Below are positions 49,732-57,475 of a stretch of 64,000 nt of DNA, piece by piece (position 1 is the first letter of the stretch; the number at the start of each line of letters is the position of its first letter). The notes below the pieces were generated by a model. It saw only the letters and a program-made list of their open reading frames with translations. It was not told the origin of the DNA and did no database searches. The position numbers and the translations under genes are program-made. Origin of the DNA: Tessaracoccus caeni (lineage in GTDB: Bacteria > Actinomycetota > Actinomycetes > Propionibacteriales > Propionibacteriaceae); contig NZ_JARGDO010000010.1 of assembly GCF_029211185.1 (NCBI RefSeq), forward strand, positions 62,001 through 126,000, written 5' to 3'.

Positions 49732-50596
49732 GGCAGCCACCTCCGTCTGGGGTGGACAGCACCACCTCCGACAGCACCCGGTCGTCGGCGAGGAGCGCGC
49801 GGAGGGGTTCGCCGGTGACCAGGCGGTGCAGGATGCCGCGTGCGGCGCTGGTGTGCGCCTGGTTCGGGTCCGGCGTCCCCAGCGCCACCCGCAGCATCGC
49901 AAGCCACGAGGCGGCGGGGATGTCGAGGAGGGCGCGGGCGTGGTAGTCGCGGCGCAGCGACTCGAACGCGGAAGCCCGCGACGCTGATTCTGCGAGCCGG
50001 GTGATGATGTACTCGATCCCGCCCCGTGCAGCCTCGACCGGCCAGCCGAGCAGATGGAACAGCGCGACCGCGTCTTCGACGGCCTGCCCCACCCGGGCGG
50101 GGGTCTCGTCGTGCTCGGGTTCCTCGATGAGGTCGGGGGCGGGGATTGTGAGGCTGTGGTGGTAGTCGGTCAGCGGGTTCTCCCGGTCCGAGAAGCGCTC
50201 TGCGTCGTGGTGGGTGGAGAACTTCGGTCGCCGCGCCTGATGCACGGAGCACAGCAGCCCGTTCGCGCGTTCCTCGGCGATGCAGGTCACTTTCACTGCG
50301 CGGGTGATGACGGCCCAGGGGTCGTCGGCGCGCCTCACGGCGCCGGTGCGCATCGCGTCGAACGCCGCGGCGGCCGCTTCCCACGGGTCGAGGCCGTGCC
50401 GGCGCGCGAGCGCGGCGTACTTGTCGGCCGCGTGCCGCATGAGGGCTGCGACTTCGGGGTCGTGCCGCCACGCCCATCGGCCTTCCTCGTGCAGGCGGAT
50501 CAGCAGGGCGCGGAGCCCTTCGGAATGCTCGAACCCCCACCGCGCATCCCGTTCGGGACGTGCGGCAGGGGTGCTCTTCGTGCGGGTCTGGTTCAT
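49718..50596 (-). CDS. Conjugative-element conserved protein, unknown
   Basis: A 292-residue soluble protein; ATG at 50596 after AGGAGGTG. Overlaps parB by 14 bases. Contains DPWAVITRAVKVTCIAEERANGLLC and SVHQARRPKFS in the middle. No known enzyme motif is visible. Common in this kind of actinobacterial element as I recall; function unknown. Confidence 0.7.
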   Translation of the reverse strand: MNQTRTKSTPAARPERDARWGFEHSEGLRALLIRLHEEGRWAWRHDPEVAALMRHAADKYAALARRHGLDPWEAAAAAFDAMRTGAVRRADDPWAVITRAVKVTCIAEERANGLLCSVHQARRPKFSTHHDAERFSDRENPLTDYHHSLTIPAPDLIEEPEHDETPARVGQAVEDAVALFHLLGWPVEAARGGIEYIITRLAESASRASAFESLRRDYHARALLDIPAASWLAMLRVALGTPDPNQAHTSAARGILHRLVTGEPLRALLADDRVLSEVVLSTPDGGGCHGCQ

Positions 50597-50689
50597 GATG
50601 ACGGCACCTCCTACATGGCAGGTGCGCCCCGCGTGCCTGGGGCCGGGAAGGTCCTGCGCGAACCGGGCTGCTGACTCGTGCATGGCGGA

Positions 50690-51166
50690 TCACCTCAGCC
50701 CCATCCCCGAACGCGCGGGCTCCGGTCGTGTCTGGCGTCTGCGGCCCCGGATCGACAGATCGGGCAATCGCGATGCCCGCTCACTCCGGACCGCACGCTG
50801 TTCGGCGCGGTCCTGCTTGCGGTCGGCGCGGGCGTCGCGGAGGCGCTGGGCGAGCTCGGCCCGCAGATCGAGCCCCCACCCGGTCGCGCGGGCGCCGCCC
50901 TGCATCGCCAGCTCGGTCGGCCGCACCCACCGAATCTGCGTCCGCCGCTTCGCCTCAGCATCCGGCTCGGCTTCTACCGTGTCGCGCTCGGCGCGGTCGC
51001 TCCCGGTCAGGGAGGGGTCGCGGTGTACGGCGAGCATCGACCGCTCCGCCTCCACCTGCTCAGGCCCGCCCGGCGAGGTTCGTTCGGCGTTCATCGCCGC
51101 AGCGAGCGCGGGATGCAGACGCGACCGCGCCGCCTCCGCTACTTCGGGGCCGTGTTCGTGGTACAT
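50690..51166 (-). CDS. Charged helical protein of conjugative element, unknown
   Basis: A 158-residue protein; ATG at 51166, inside the end of the upstream gene (28-base overlap). Arg/Glu/Ala-rich, mostly helical (LRAELAQRLRDARADRKQDRAEQ). Family not recognised. The natural-looking start MYHEHGPEVAEAARSRLHPAL supports it as a gene. Confidence 0.6.
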   Translation of the reverse strand: MYHEHGPEVAEAARSRLHPALAAAMNAERTSPGGPEQVEAERSMLAVHRDPSLTGSDRAERDTVEAEPDAEAKRRTQIRWVRPTELAMQGGARATGWGLDLRAELAQRLRDARADRKQDRAEQRAVRSERASRLPDLSIRGRRRQTRPEPARSGMGLR

Positions 51167-52005
51167 GACGGGTCCTCCTCGTCTCTGGGGTCATCTGCAG
51201 CCGTCGCGGCTGCTGCATCGGTCGTTGGCATAGCGATGACTGGCTGTTCGGTGCCGGGCTCGGCTTCCGGCGTGGGGCTGGGTTGCGGGAGCCAGCGGCC
51301 GACGGTCGAGGGGTGCACGTCGAGGTAGCGGGCGATCTTCTTGTTCGACCAGCCGCCCGCCCGCAGCACCTCCGCCACCTCACGCCGCGACCACCCATCC
51401 CGCCCCTGCTCTGGCATCGGCGGATCACCCGCTTCGGCGCCGGGCTCCGCATCGGGCGCCAGCACCGCAGCGAGCACCGGCGCTCGGAGCGCCGGTTCCA
51501 GCGACGCCACCGGCACCGGCCCGCCCGGCCGCTCCGCGGCCTCGACGTGCAGTTCCGCGGCTTCCTCAGCAGCCGTCTCAGGGGCCGGTTTGGGTTGGTG
51601 GCGGGTGAGGATCACGGTGAGGTGCGTGATCGCGAGCAGCACCAGCGGTGGCACTGCCGCAACCGACGCCGCGAGCACCGCAGGCACATCCGCATCGGCG
51701 GCGACGATCGCGTGGATCGAGTTCGCCGTCACCGACAACCCAGCTCCAGCGATGAGCAGCATCCAGGGGTACCAGGCGGTGCGGGTGCCGGCGAGCGCGA
51801 CGACGGCGACGGTCGCAACGACGATGACGCCGTCCACGATCAGCGGCCACGCCCACGCCTGCCCCTCCTCGATCCCGGAGCGGCGGGCGAGATCGGCCAG
51901 CGCAATGAAGGAAAGCCAGAACGCCCCGCACGCGATCAACACCGTCCCCGCCACCGCCGTCACCACGGCGAGCCAGCCACCCCGGCGCTCCCTCCTCATG
52001 TTCAT
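51139..52005 (-). CDS. DUF2637 membrane protein with C-terminal HTH
   Basis: A 288-residue protein. Four helices (about 10-130) of the DUF2637/SpdA-like type (LSVTANSIHAIVAADADVPAVLAA), linker, then a helix-turn-helix GWSNKKIARYLDVHPSTVGRWL (about 223-244). DUF2637 proteins are linked to plasmid spread in mycelial Actinobacteria. The HTH suggests it can tether element DNA to the membrane. Confidence 0.82.
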   Translation of the reverse strand: MNMRRERRGGWLAVVTAVAGTVLIACGAFWLSFIALADLARRSGIEEGQAWAWPLIVDGVIVVATVAVVALAGTRTAWYPWMLLIAGAGLSVTANSIHAIVAADADVPAVLAASVAAVPPLVLLAITHLTVILTRHQPKPAPETAAEEAAELHVEAAERPGGPVPVASLEPALRAPVLAAVLAPDAEPGAEAGDPPMPEQGRDGWSRREVAEVLRAGGWSNKKIARYLDVHPSTVGRWLPQPSPTPEAEPGTEQPVIAMPTTDAAAATAADDPRDEEDPSCTTNTAPK

Positions 52006-52910
52006 GCGAGCACCCGCCCTCGATCAACTGGGGCACGCTGCGCAACCGGGCGCGCCGTGGCAGGTGCGGGTGCTGCCGGGGTGGTGTTCGGAGTGCGGTA
52101 GGCGGAGCGGATCGTGCGCTCGATCTCCCGCGGCGGCAAGCCAATCCCTTCCGCAACCGGCCCGAGCGCCTGAAACGCTTCCGCCAATGTGGCGCCGTTC
52201 TCCGCGAGGCGGCACGACGCCCAGAACAGGCCCTGGTTCCGTTCGCCTTCGCCTTGCCCTTCCAGCCATGCCGCGATCCGCTTCGCCCGCTCCTCCACAG
52301 TGCCGCGGAACGGGCGCGCCTCCCACGACGACCGCACGGGCCTCGGGTCCAGAAACTCCCGCAGCGCGCCCGCGTCGACGGGATGCACGTCGCCAGTGGC
52401 GAGGTCGAGGAGCTGATACGCGACCGTCTCGCCGTCGATGATCGTTCTCGACGGCGGGGCGACGATGTAACCAGCGGTGCCTCGGAAATCGAGCTGCGCC
52501 GCCCCCGACGCCCACGACCGCTGCTCGATGGCGGCTGCCGGATAATAGGCGTGCAACCCGCCCGACGGGGTGACGACCTGCACCGCCCACCCATCGAGCA
52601 GGCCCGCCTCGGTGGCCTGCTGCCAAGAGGCGGGACCGCGCGGCGGGTCGCCCTTCACATCGACATCGACAACCTCGATCCCCGAGATGGGGCCGGTCGG
52701 GATGCCGATGTTCGCATCCGGCCACCGCCGCCACCACGCCTCAACCTGCGCGGGATCGGTGCTGGCATCCTTGAAACCATGCGCGACGAGCGGCCGCTTC
52801 TCACCCGGCACACAAGGAAACACCGGCACCCCCAGCGAAACATAGTGGCGGGCGGCGTCCGCGAGACTCATGCGGGCGACCGGCGCGAGGAGCTGTTCGA
52901 CGTCCATCAC
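52002..52910 (-). CDS. Bifunctional DNA primase/polymerase (Prim-Pol)
   Basis: A 302-residue protein. AEP-type Prim-Pol: KRPLVAHGFKDASTD, catalytic aspartates in VVDVDVK (Asp82 and Asp84), SGGLHAYYP and GYIVAPPS motifs. There is no helicase domain. It may prime replication of the transferred strand or of the excised element. Overlaps both neighbours by 4 bases. Confidence 0.9.
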   Translation of the reverse strand: MMDVEQLLAPVARMSLADAARHYVSLGVPVFPCVPGEKRPLVAHGFKDASTDPAQVEAWWRRWPDANIGIPTGPISGIEVVDVDVKGDPPRGPASWQQATEAGLLDGWAVQVVTPSGGLHAYYPAAAIEQRSWASGAAQLDFRGTAGYIVAPPSRTIIDGETVAYQLLDLATGDVHPVDAGALREFLDPRPVRSSWEARPFRGTVEERAKRIAAWLEGQGEGERNQGLFWASCRLAENGATLAEAFQALGPVAEGIGLPPREIERTIRSAYRTPNTTPAAPAPATARPVAQRAPVDRGRVLA

Positions 52911-54013
52911 AGCCCCCGCACCAGCGACGAGGAACGCGCCGACCGTGCCGCAGCTGGCTTCCGCGCGGACGAGCGGGCCGACGGCTTACGCTCGACCTGC
53001 TTCGCCGCCGAGACTTCGGGACCCTCGCGGGTGAGGCCCGGCGGGGTGCCGTCGCCAAGCTGTTCGGTGTCGAGCCGATCCAGGATCTCGACGGCGACCT
53101 TCCGCACCCGCTCCGCGGTCGCCTGCACCACCTGGATCGGGTTCTTCCCGTCGGCGGCCATCGCCCACCCCGACACATACGGGATCGTGAAGGCGGTCGT
53201 GTCCATCCCGTGCGCGGCCCCGACCATGAGCGCGACGGACTCGGCTTCGACTTCGCCGATCCCGCGATGCTGGCGGGCTTCCTCCTGGTCGGGGCCGTGC
53301 ATCTTCACGTGCGCGAGCTCGTGCACGAGGGTCTTCACCTGGGCGGCATCGTCCATATTCGTCCGCACCGCCACCTGCCGAGTGTCGAAGTTCGTGCTGC
53401 CGTTCGCGCCGTGGATCATGCCCTCGTGCGGCACCGGCAAGAACTGGAACCCAGCCTCGGCAACCTGCCGGATCAGCCCATCACGAAGCCCCGCCGGGGC
53501 CTCGCCTTCGAGAAGCTGCGGCGAAGGCGGGAGCGGCACATCCGGGCCGCTGGTTTGAGAGATGTCGAAGACGTAGGCGACTTTCGCGCCGATCATCCGC
53601 GACCTGACGACCTCGCCCGGCTTCGGCTGCTCTTTCGGGGCGAGCTTGCGCCACGACATCGGACCAGCAGGAGTCTTCGACGCGAACTTCCCGGTCACCG
53701 GCGCGAGAATCGCGTACCCCTTCTGCCCCTTCTGAACCTGGCGGCCGAGCTGCTCCCACTGCCGGAACCCGGCCACGTACGTCGGCATCGGCTCGGGCAC
53801 CCGGCCGGCTTCCCAGGCGGCCTGATGCTGGGCGAAGATCAGCCACGAGTTGTTCACGCTGCGGGACCGGAACTTCGCCGCAAACGTCAGCGCCTGCTTC
53901 CAGTCTTCACCGGTGACCAGCTTCTCGACCTGCGCGTTCAGCTGCTCGCGCACCTCGTCGAGCTTCGCCTCCCGCGCGGCGCGCGCCTCTTCGGGGGTTC
54001 TCCTCGCAGCCAT
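52907..54013 (-). CDS. ArdC-like antirestriction protein with zincin domain
   Basis: A 368-residue protein; ATG at 54013 after GGAGG. N-terminal ssDNA-binding part (about 20-150; SVNNSWLIFAQ, GYAILAP) and a metallopeptidase part with HELAH (231-235), followed by EVEAESVA. The Ala/Arg/Ser-rich tail is low complexity. ArdC protects incoming DNA against restriction. It is the first gene of the minus-strand run that continues to the VirB4 half. Confidence 0.88.
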   Translation of the reverse strand: MAARRTPEEARAAREAKLDEVREQLNAQVEKLVTGEDWKQALTFAAKFRSRSVNNSWLIFAQHQAAWEAGRVPEPMPTYVAGFRQWEQLGRQVQKGQKGYAILAPVTGKFASKTPAGPMSWRKLAPKEQPKPGEVVRSRMIGAKVAYVFDISQTSGPDVPLPPSPQLLEGEAPAGLRDGLIRQVAEAGFQFLPVPHEGMIHGANGSTNFDTRQVAVRTNMDDAAQVKTLVHELAHVKMHGPDQEEARQHRGIGEVEAESVALMVGAAHGMDTTAFTIPYVSGWAMAADGKNPIQVVQATAERVRKVAVEILDRLDTEQLGDGTPPGLTREGPEVSAAKQVERKPSARSSARKPAAARSARSSSLVRGL

Positions 54014-54245
54014 GACCGCCTCCTCTCGTCATCGGGGCGGCCCGAGAACGGGGTGCCCGTGCAAGCGAGGTACGCCGGGGATGCCGGCGGCGGGTCGAGA
54101 CGGTCAGCGAACAGTAAGAGGTAGGTTGGCCGTCAGGACCCAACGGCACCTGACGTAGGACTACCGATAGCAGCCCATGAGAGATTCGTTCCCGCGGTCG
54201 GGCGAACTGCGTCCATTCCCTGCGCAGAGAATGTCTAAATGCTGG
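54014..54245. other. Non-coding stretch before the conjugation operon
   Basis: About 230 bases without a convincing gene. It should hold the promoter of the ArdC-to-VirB4 operon, reading to the left. No clear -10/-35 pair or repeat is visible. Confidence 0.4.
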
Positions 54246-55244
54246 TCACAACGATTTTTCTTGCATCGCCCGGTACCGGCCCGGAGTGAGACCAGTGCAT
54301 TCCCGAAAAGCCGTCGCAGCACGATTCCGACTCACCCACCCAACCAGGTTGCCGGCCTCGGCAATCGACACTCCAGACTCACGAAGGAGCCGCGCCATCT
54401 CCTCAACACGGAGCATCGTGAGATATGCCAGCGGCGTCTTCCCGTAAGCGTTCGTGAACACTCGGACGAGTTGCTTTTCGGAAAGGTGTACCGCTCCTGA
54501 TAGTTCCGAGAGCAACCATGCACGGCGCACATCAGAGGCCAGGAGCTCTCGCACAGCACGGGCCTCGGCCCGCAGCGGTGCGAACCGCCGCCCACGCGGG
54601 ACCGACGGGCGCGTGCGCGCCCGCTGAGCCGGAAGAGTGCGAGTCGGCGAGACGTGGATGAACGGGGACACCTGGTCGATCACCGCGTGCCAGAGCGCCT
54701 GCATCCGGTGGAATCGTTCCCGGTACTGCCCGTCGACGCTGAGCGCGACCAACTCATCAAGCCACGGCATCAGCATCCCGATCCGATCCTCACCAAGCCC
54801 CATCAACTGTGCGGGCTCGGTGTAGATCGTGTCCGCGACACTCTGCGACGCGAAGCGATCCTTGACGATATCGATGTACTGCCAGAAGAACTGATCCAGG
54901 ATGAAATCGAGATCGAGATAGATCACCGTGACGGTGACGTGGCCCTCGGGTTGCGCGCCGCAGAGCACGTTCGCGCCGAGCAGCAGCACGTCACCGACCT
55001 TCGCGTGCTTCTCCCCAAACTCGCTGTAAACGATTGCCGATCCGTCGCGCACGGTGGCGAGCTTTACGCAGTCATAGGTCTCGGGGCCGACTGGTCGGTG
55101 AAAGGTGCGGGTGCGGGCGAGCAGTGGCTGGTAGCCACCAGTAGCCACCAGGTCCTGATTCGCCAGCGAAAGCCGATCGTTCCCGCTACTCATCGCTGAC
55201 GCGCTCATGGTGAGCCCGGCCAGATCAGAGAGCGGGCTCCCCAT
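54246..55244 (-). CDS. AraC-family regulator
   Basis: Up to 332 residues. N-terminal cupin-like sensor domain (about 35-140) and a C-terminal double HTH (about 232-328; LSEKQLVRVFTNAYGKTPLAYLTMLRVEEMA in pieces, SRNRAATAFRECTGLTPGRYR). Start choice is open: ATG at 55244, 55208 or 55193; the first two lie in the two arms of a long hairpin. A 10-bp tandem repeat TGGTGGCTAC sits at codons 34-40. It may control genes of the mobile element; targets unknown. Confidence 0.85.
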   Translation of the reverse strand: MGSPLSDLAGLTMSASAMSSGNDRLSLANQDLVATGGYQPLLARTRTFHRPVGPETYDCVKLATVRDGSAIVYSEFGEKHAKVGDVLLLGANVLCGAQPEGHVTVTVIYLDLDFILDQFFWQYIDIVKDRFASQSVADTIYTEPAQLMGLGEDRIGMLMPWLDELVALSVDGQYRERFHRMQALWHAVIDQVSPFIHVSPTRTLPAQRARTRPSVPRGRRFAPLRAEARAVRELLASDVRRAWLLSELSGAVHLSEKQLVRVFTNAYGKTPLAYLTMLRVEEMARLLRESGVSIAEAGNLVGWVSRNRAATAFRECTGLTPGRYRAMQEKSL

Positions 55245-55254
55245 GAGCGCGTCA
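55197..55254. promoter_or_regulatory. Long hairpin covering the start of the AraC-type gene
   Basis: The outer arms TGACGCGCTCATGG (55197-55210) and CCATGAGCGCGTCA (55241-55254) are perfect; after one mismatch the inner arms GAGCCCG (55212-55218) and CGGGCTC (55233-55239) pair too, leaving a 14-base loop. Two candidate start codons are in the stem, so it could hide the ribosome site or be an operator. Confidence 0.65.
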
Positions 55255-55292
55255 GAGGACTTGAGCGGGACACCTGGCTTCCTTCCGTCGAA

Positions 55293-56355
55293 TTACTCCC
55301 ATTGTCGCAGGAGGGCTTCGAGAGCCGCGGCCGCTTGGAGCGGGAGCACGCCGTTGCCGAGCGCGGTTATCTGTTGGTTCGCGGTCAGTACGTAAGCCGG
55401 GCCCGTAACCCAGCCCCGTTCAAGTCCCATCAGCCATTCGAGGAACGCCGGGGCCGGTCTCGGTCCGCCGGACTCATGAAGGAGTGCCGGGCTCGGAGCC
55501 GCACTCCCTGTGATGTACTCCCATCGGGCTATGGCGTCGGCGTATCGTCCCCAGCGGTGAAGATGCCATCTATCAGCGACCACAGACTCTCCGACTCGTT
55601 CCGACATTCGGTCGAGCCATTCGGCCCGTGCAAGGCGAGGTCGATGACCTGATGAGAGAGCGCGATTGTTCCCGCTCTCCCCGCCGCGGGAAGCGTCCGA
55701 GGCGAGCGGCGTGCGAAAGAGAATCGGCGCGATGCGCGAGAACGAAGACGCGGAACCGGGGATGCGGTGCGCCGATGAGGGAAGCGGGTAGGCCGATCCA
55801 GCGCGCGTCGTACCGGAGGTCGGCCAGGTCTCCGAGTACGGCGCCGAGCGCCCGGAGAGGTCGAGCTGGCTCGTCTCCCACACCCCAGAGGCCGGGTTCC
55901 AGATCGCGAAGGGTTGCGGGGTCAGGGGTTGCATCGGAGACTCCTTCGGGGGTTGCACGAACGGCGGATGCGGAGAGCAGACCGCGCACGTTCTCGATCA
56001 CGACGTACTCGGGGCGCAACCGGTCGATCGCGTCGGCCATGTGCGACCAGAGCCCGGAGCGGGTGCCAGGTGTGAGGCCGGCCATCTTCCCGACAGTCGA
56101 GACATCCTGACAGGGGAACCCGCCGCAGAGGATATCCACCGGCGGCACGTCCGCCCAGTTGATCGTGGTGATGTCGCCGAGGTTCGGCGCGTCCGGCCAG
56201 TGGTGCGCGAAGACGCGCTGCACGGGACTGATCTCGGAGAACCAGACCGTCTGCGCGTGGAGGGCATGTTCGACGGCGAGGTCGAGACCGCCGTAGCCGG
56301 AGAACAACGACCCGACGCGGAGAAGCGCGGCGCTTGGGGCGGGGTCTTCTCGCAT
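55293..56355 (-). pseudogene. C5 cytosine DNA methyltransferase, probably frameshifted
   Basis: The frame starting at ATG 56355 has motif I SLFSGYGGLD, catalytic Cys82 in GGFPCQDVS, ENVRG and GAPHPRFRVFVLAHRADS, then turns Arg/Ser-rich and stops at 55573. A second frame takes over with ILFRTPLASDASRGGES, and ends with a normal C-terminus (FLEWLMGLERGWVT; ITALGNGVLPLQAAAALEALL) at 55293. One indel near 55700-55745 would join them. The catalytic half is intact, but the target-recognition and last motifs would be lost. Phage/ICE type Dcm, used against restriction. Confidence 0.75.
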
Positions 56356-56415
56356 CGGGGCTCCCGGTGATCGGTGCTCCCGGCCCGCACGCCCAGTGCT
56401 GCCGGATGGTCACCT

Positions 56416-56598
56416 CTAAGGTGCACCCCGCGCCCACCTCGAACGCTCGGAACTCTCACTCGCAAGTTCCGTCGCCGACGCACGCCAGCCTGACCTCGCC
56501 GAGGCGCAGGCGATCAGCTCGTCGTACGTCTCGTTCCTGACCTTCCACGCGTCTTGCATCTGCGGTTTGACGCGTGCATCACTCGCCTCAGAAGTCAC
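56416..56598 (-). CDS. Small protein before the methyltransferase, unknown
   Basis: 60 residues, GTG start at 56598. Contains KPQMQDAWKVRNETYDELIACASARSG in pieces, with normal codon use, and stops 60 bases before the methyltransferase. No ribosome site is clear. May be a small regulator; family not recognised. Confidence 0.4.
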   Translation of the reverse strand: MTSEASDARVKPQMQDAWKVRNETYDELIACASARSGWRASATELASESSERSRWARGAP

Positions 56599-56689
56599 AC
56601 GCTGCTCGCGCCGATCTGCTCGTTGCGCCGTAGCTGTCTACGCGCACCTTCTTCCTGACCGAGACTCCACGGAGGAAGGGACGCGCGCC

Positions 56690-57133
56690 ATGAGCACGGG
56701 AGCACCGAGGTACCAGCCAGCCCAGTTCGAGGCGTCGGGGTGGGAGTCGGGCACGCCGGAGCGCAAGGCCCGGTTCGTGAACTCGCTGCTGCGGTTCATC
56801 GCTGCTGACTTCCCGCGTGAGCGCTTCACCCGATCCCTGTACGGCGGGTTTTCCACTCACGGCTGCTTCGGGTTCATCGCGCACTACAACCTCGACGGCT
56901 TCTACGAAGCCCAGCTCTCCACCCCAGACCGACGCGCCCGCTTCCTCCACGACCTGCGCCAGGAATGCGAACGCGACGCCCGGCATGATCGGCCTGATCT
57001 ATGGAGCGACGTGAAACGCGTGCTCGCCGAACGTCTGCAACCCCAGGAACTGCAGCCACCAGCCCGACGGCTGCCAGCACCTACGCGGCGGCACTCCTCG
57101 CCGAGCAGGCGCGACTGCCGGACGCTCTTCTGA
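56690..57133 (+). CDS. Conserved element protein, unknown
   Basis: A 147-residue soluble protein; ATG at 56690 after GGAGG. Contains GFIAHYNLDGFYEAQLS in the middle and a basic Pro/Gln-rich end. No enzyme motif seen. It is the only plus-strand gene of the conjugation region, at its outer end. Confidence 0.65.
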   Translation: MSTGAPRYQPAQFEASGWESGTPERKARFVNSLLRFIAADFPRERFTRSLYGGFSTHGCFGFIAHYNLDGFYEAQLSTPDRRARFLHDLRQECERDARHDRPDLWSDVKRVLAERLQPQELQPPARRLPAPTRRHSSPSRRDCRTLF

Positions 57134-57143
57134 CCCGGCACCG

Positions 57144-57182
57144 GGGTTGCGTGAGGTTGCACAGTGCAACCTCACGCAACCC
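57144..57182. repeat. Perfect 39-bp palindrome
   Basis: The arms GGGTTGCGTGAGGTTGCAC and its exact complement are separated by a single A. It is the longest perfect inverted repeat I found in the window. It follows the last gene of the conjugation region by 10 bases. Possible roles: terminator stem without T-run, replication or transfer origin hairpin, or recombinase site. Confidence 0.85.
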
Positions 57183-57475
57183 GATTGCACCTGCTTGTGG
57201 GGAGAGCGGAGCCGTTTGAGGCGATGGTTCAGTCGCTAGCGCGAGGGGACTTGAACTGACCTCGACCCCCTCGCGCCGCGAATCTCGGGCGAGCATTCTA
57301 CTGTATGAAATCAACGATCTACGGCATCTAACCTGTGGATAACTCCACCGCGATACCCCGACCTACAGGCTGCTTAGCACTTTCGTTAGCACTTTTCGCA
57401 GCCCGAGCTAGGAGTCGTGCAAATTGCAGAGTAGCTAGCCACCGCATAGGCATGATGGGGAAGTTTCACGGGCTC
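57183..57475. other. Non-coding boundary region with hairpin
   Basis: There is no convincing gene. The arms GCGCGAGGGG (57239-57248) and CCCCTCGCGC (57267-57276) form a hairpin whose minus-strand loop contains GTTCAAGT, a string found in tRNA T-arms and in attachment sites. A repeated TTAGCACTTT (57373-57382 and 57385-57394, the second copy TTAGCACTTT) lies further on. The stretch separates the conjugation genes from the copB block and may be an old element end. Confidence 0.4.

Noticed and set aside
57239-57276. tRNA gene or tRNA fragment
   Set aside because: Only a T-arm-like GTTCAAGT loop and a 10-bp stem are present; no cloverleaf, anticodon arm or acceptor end can be drawn.
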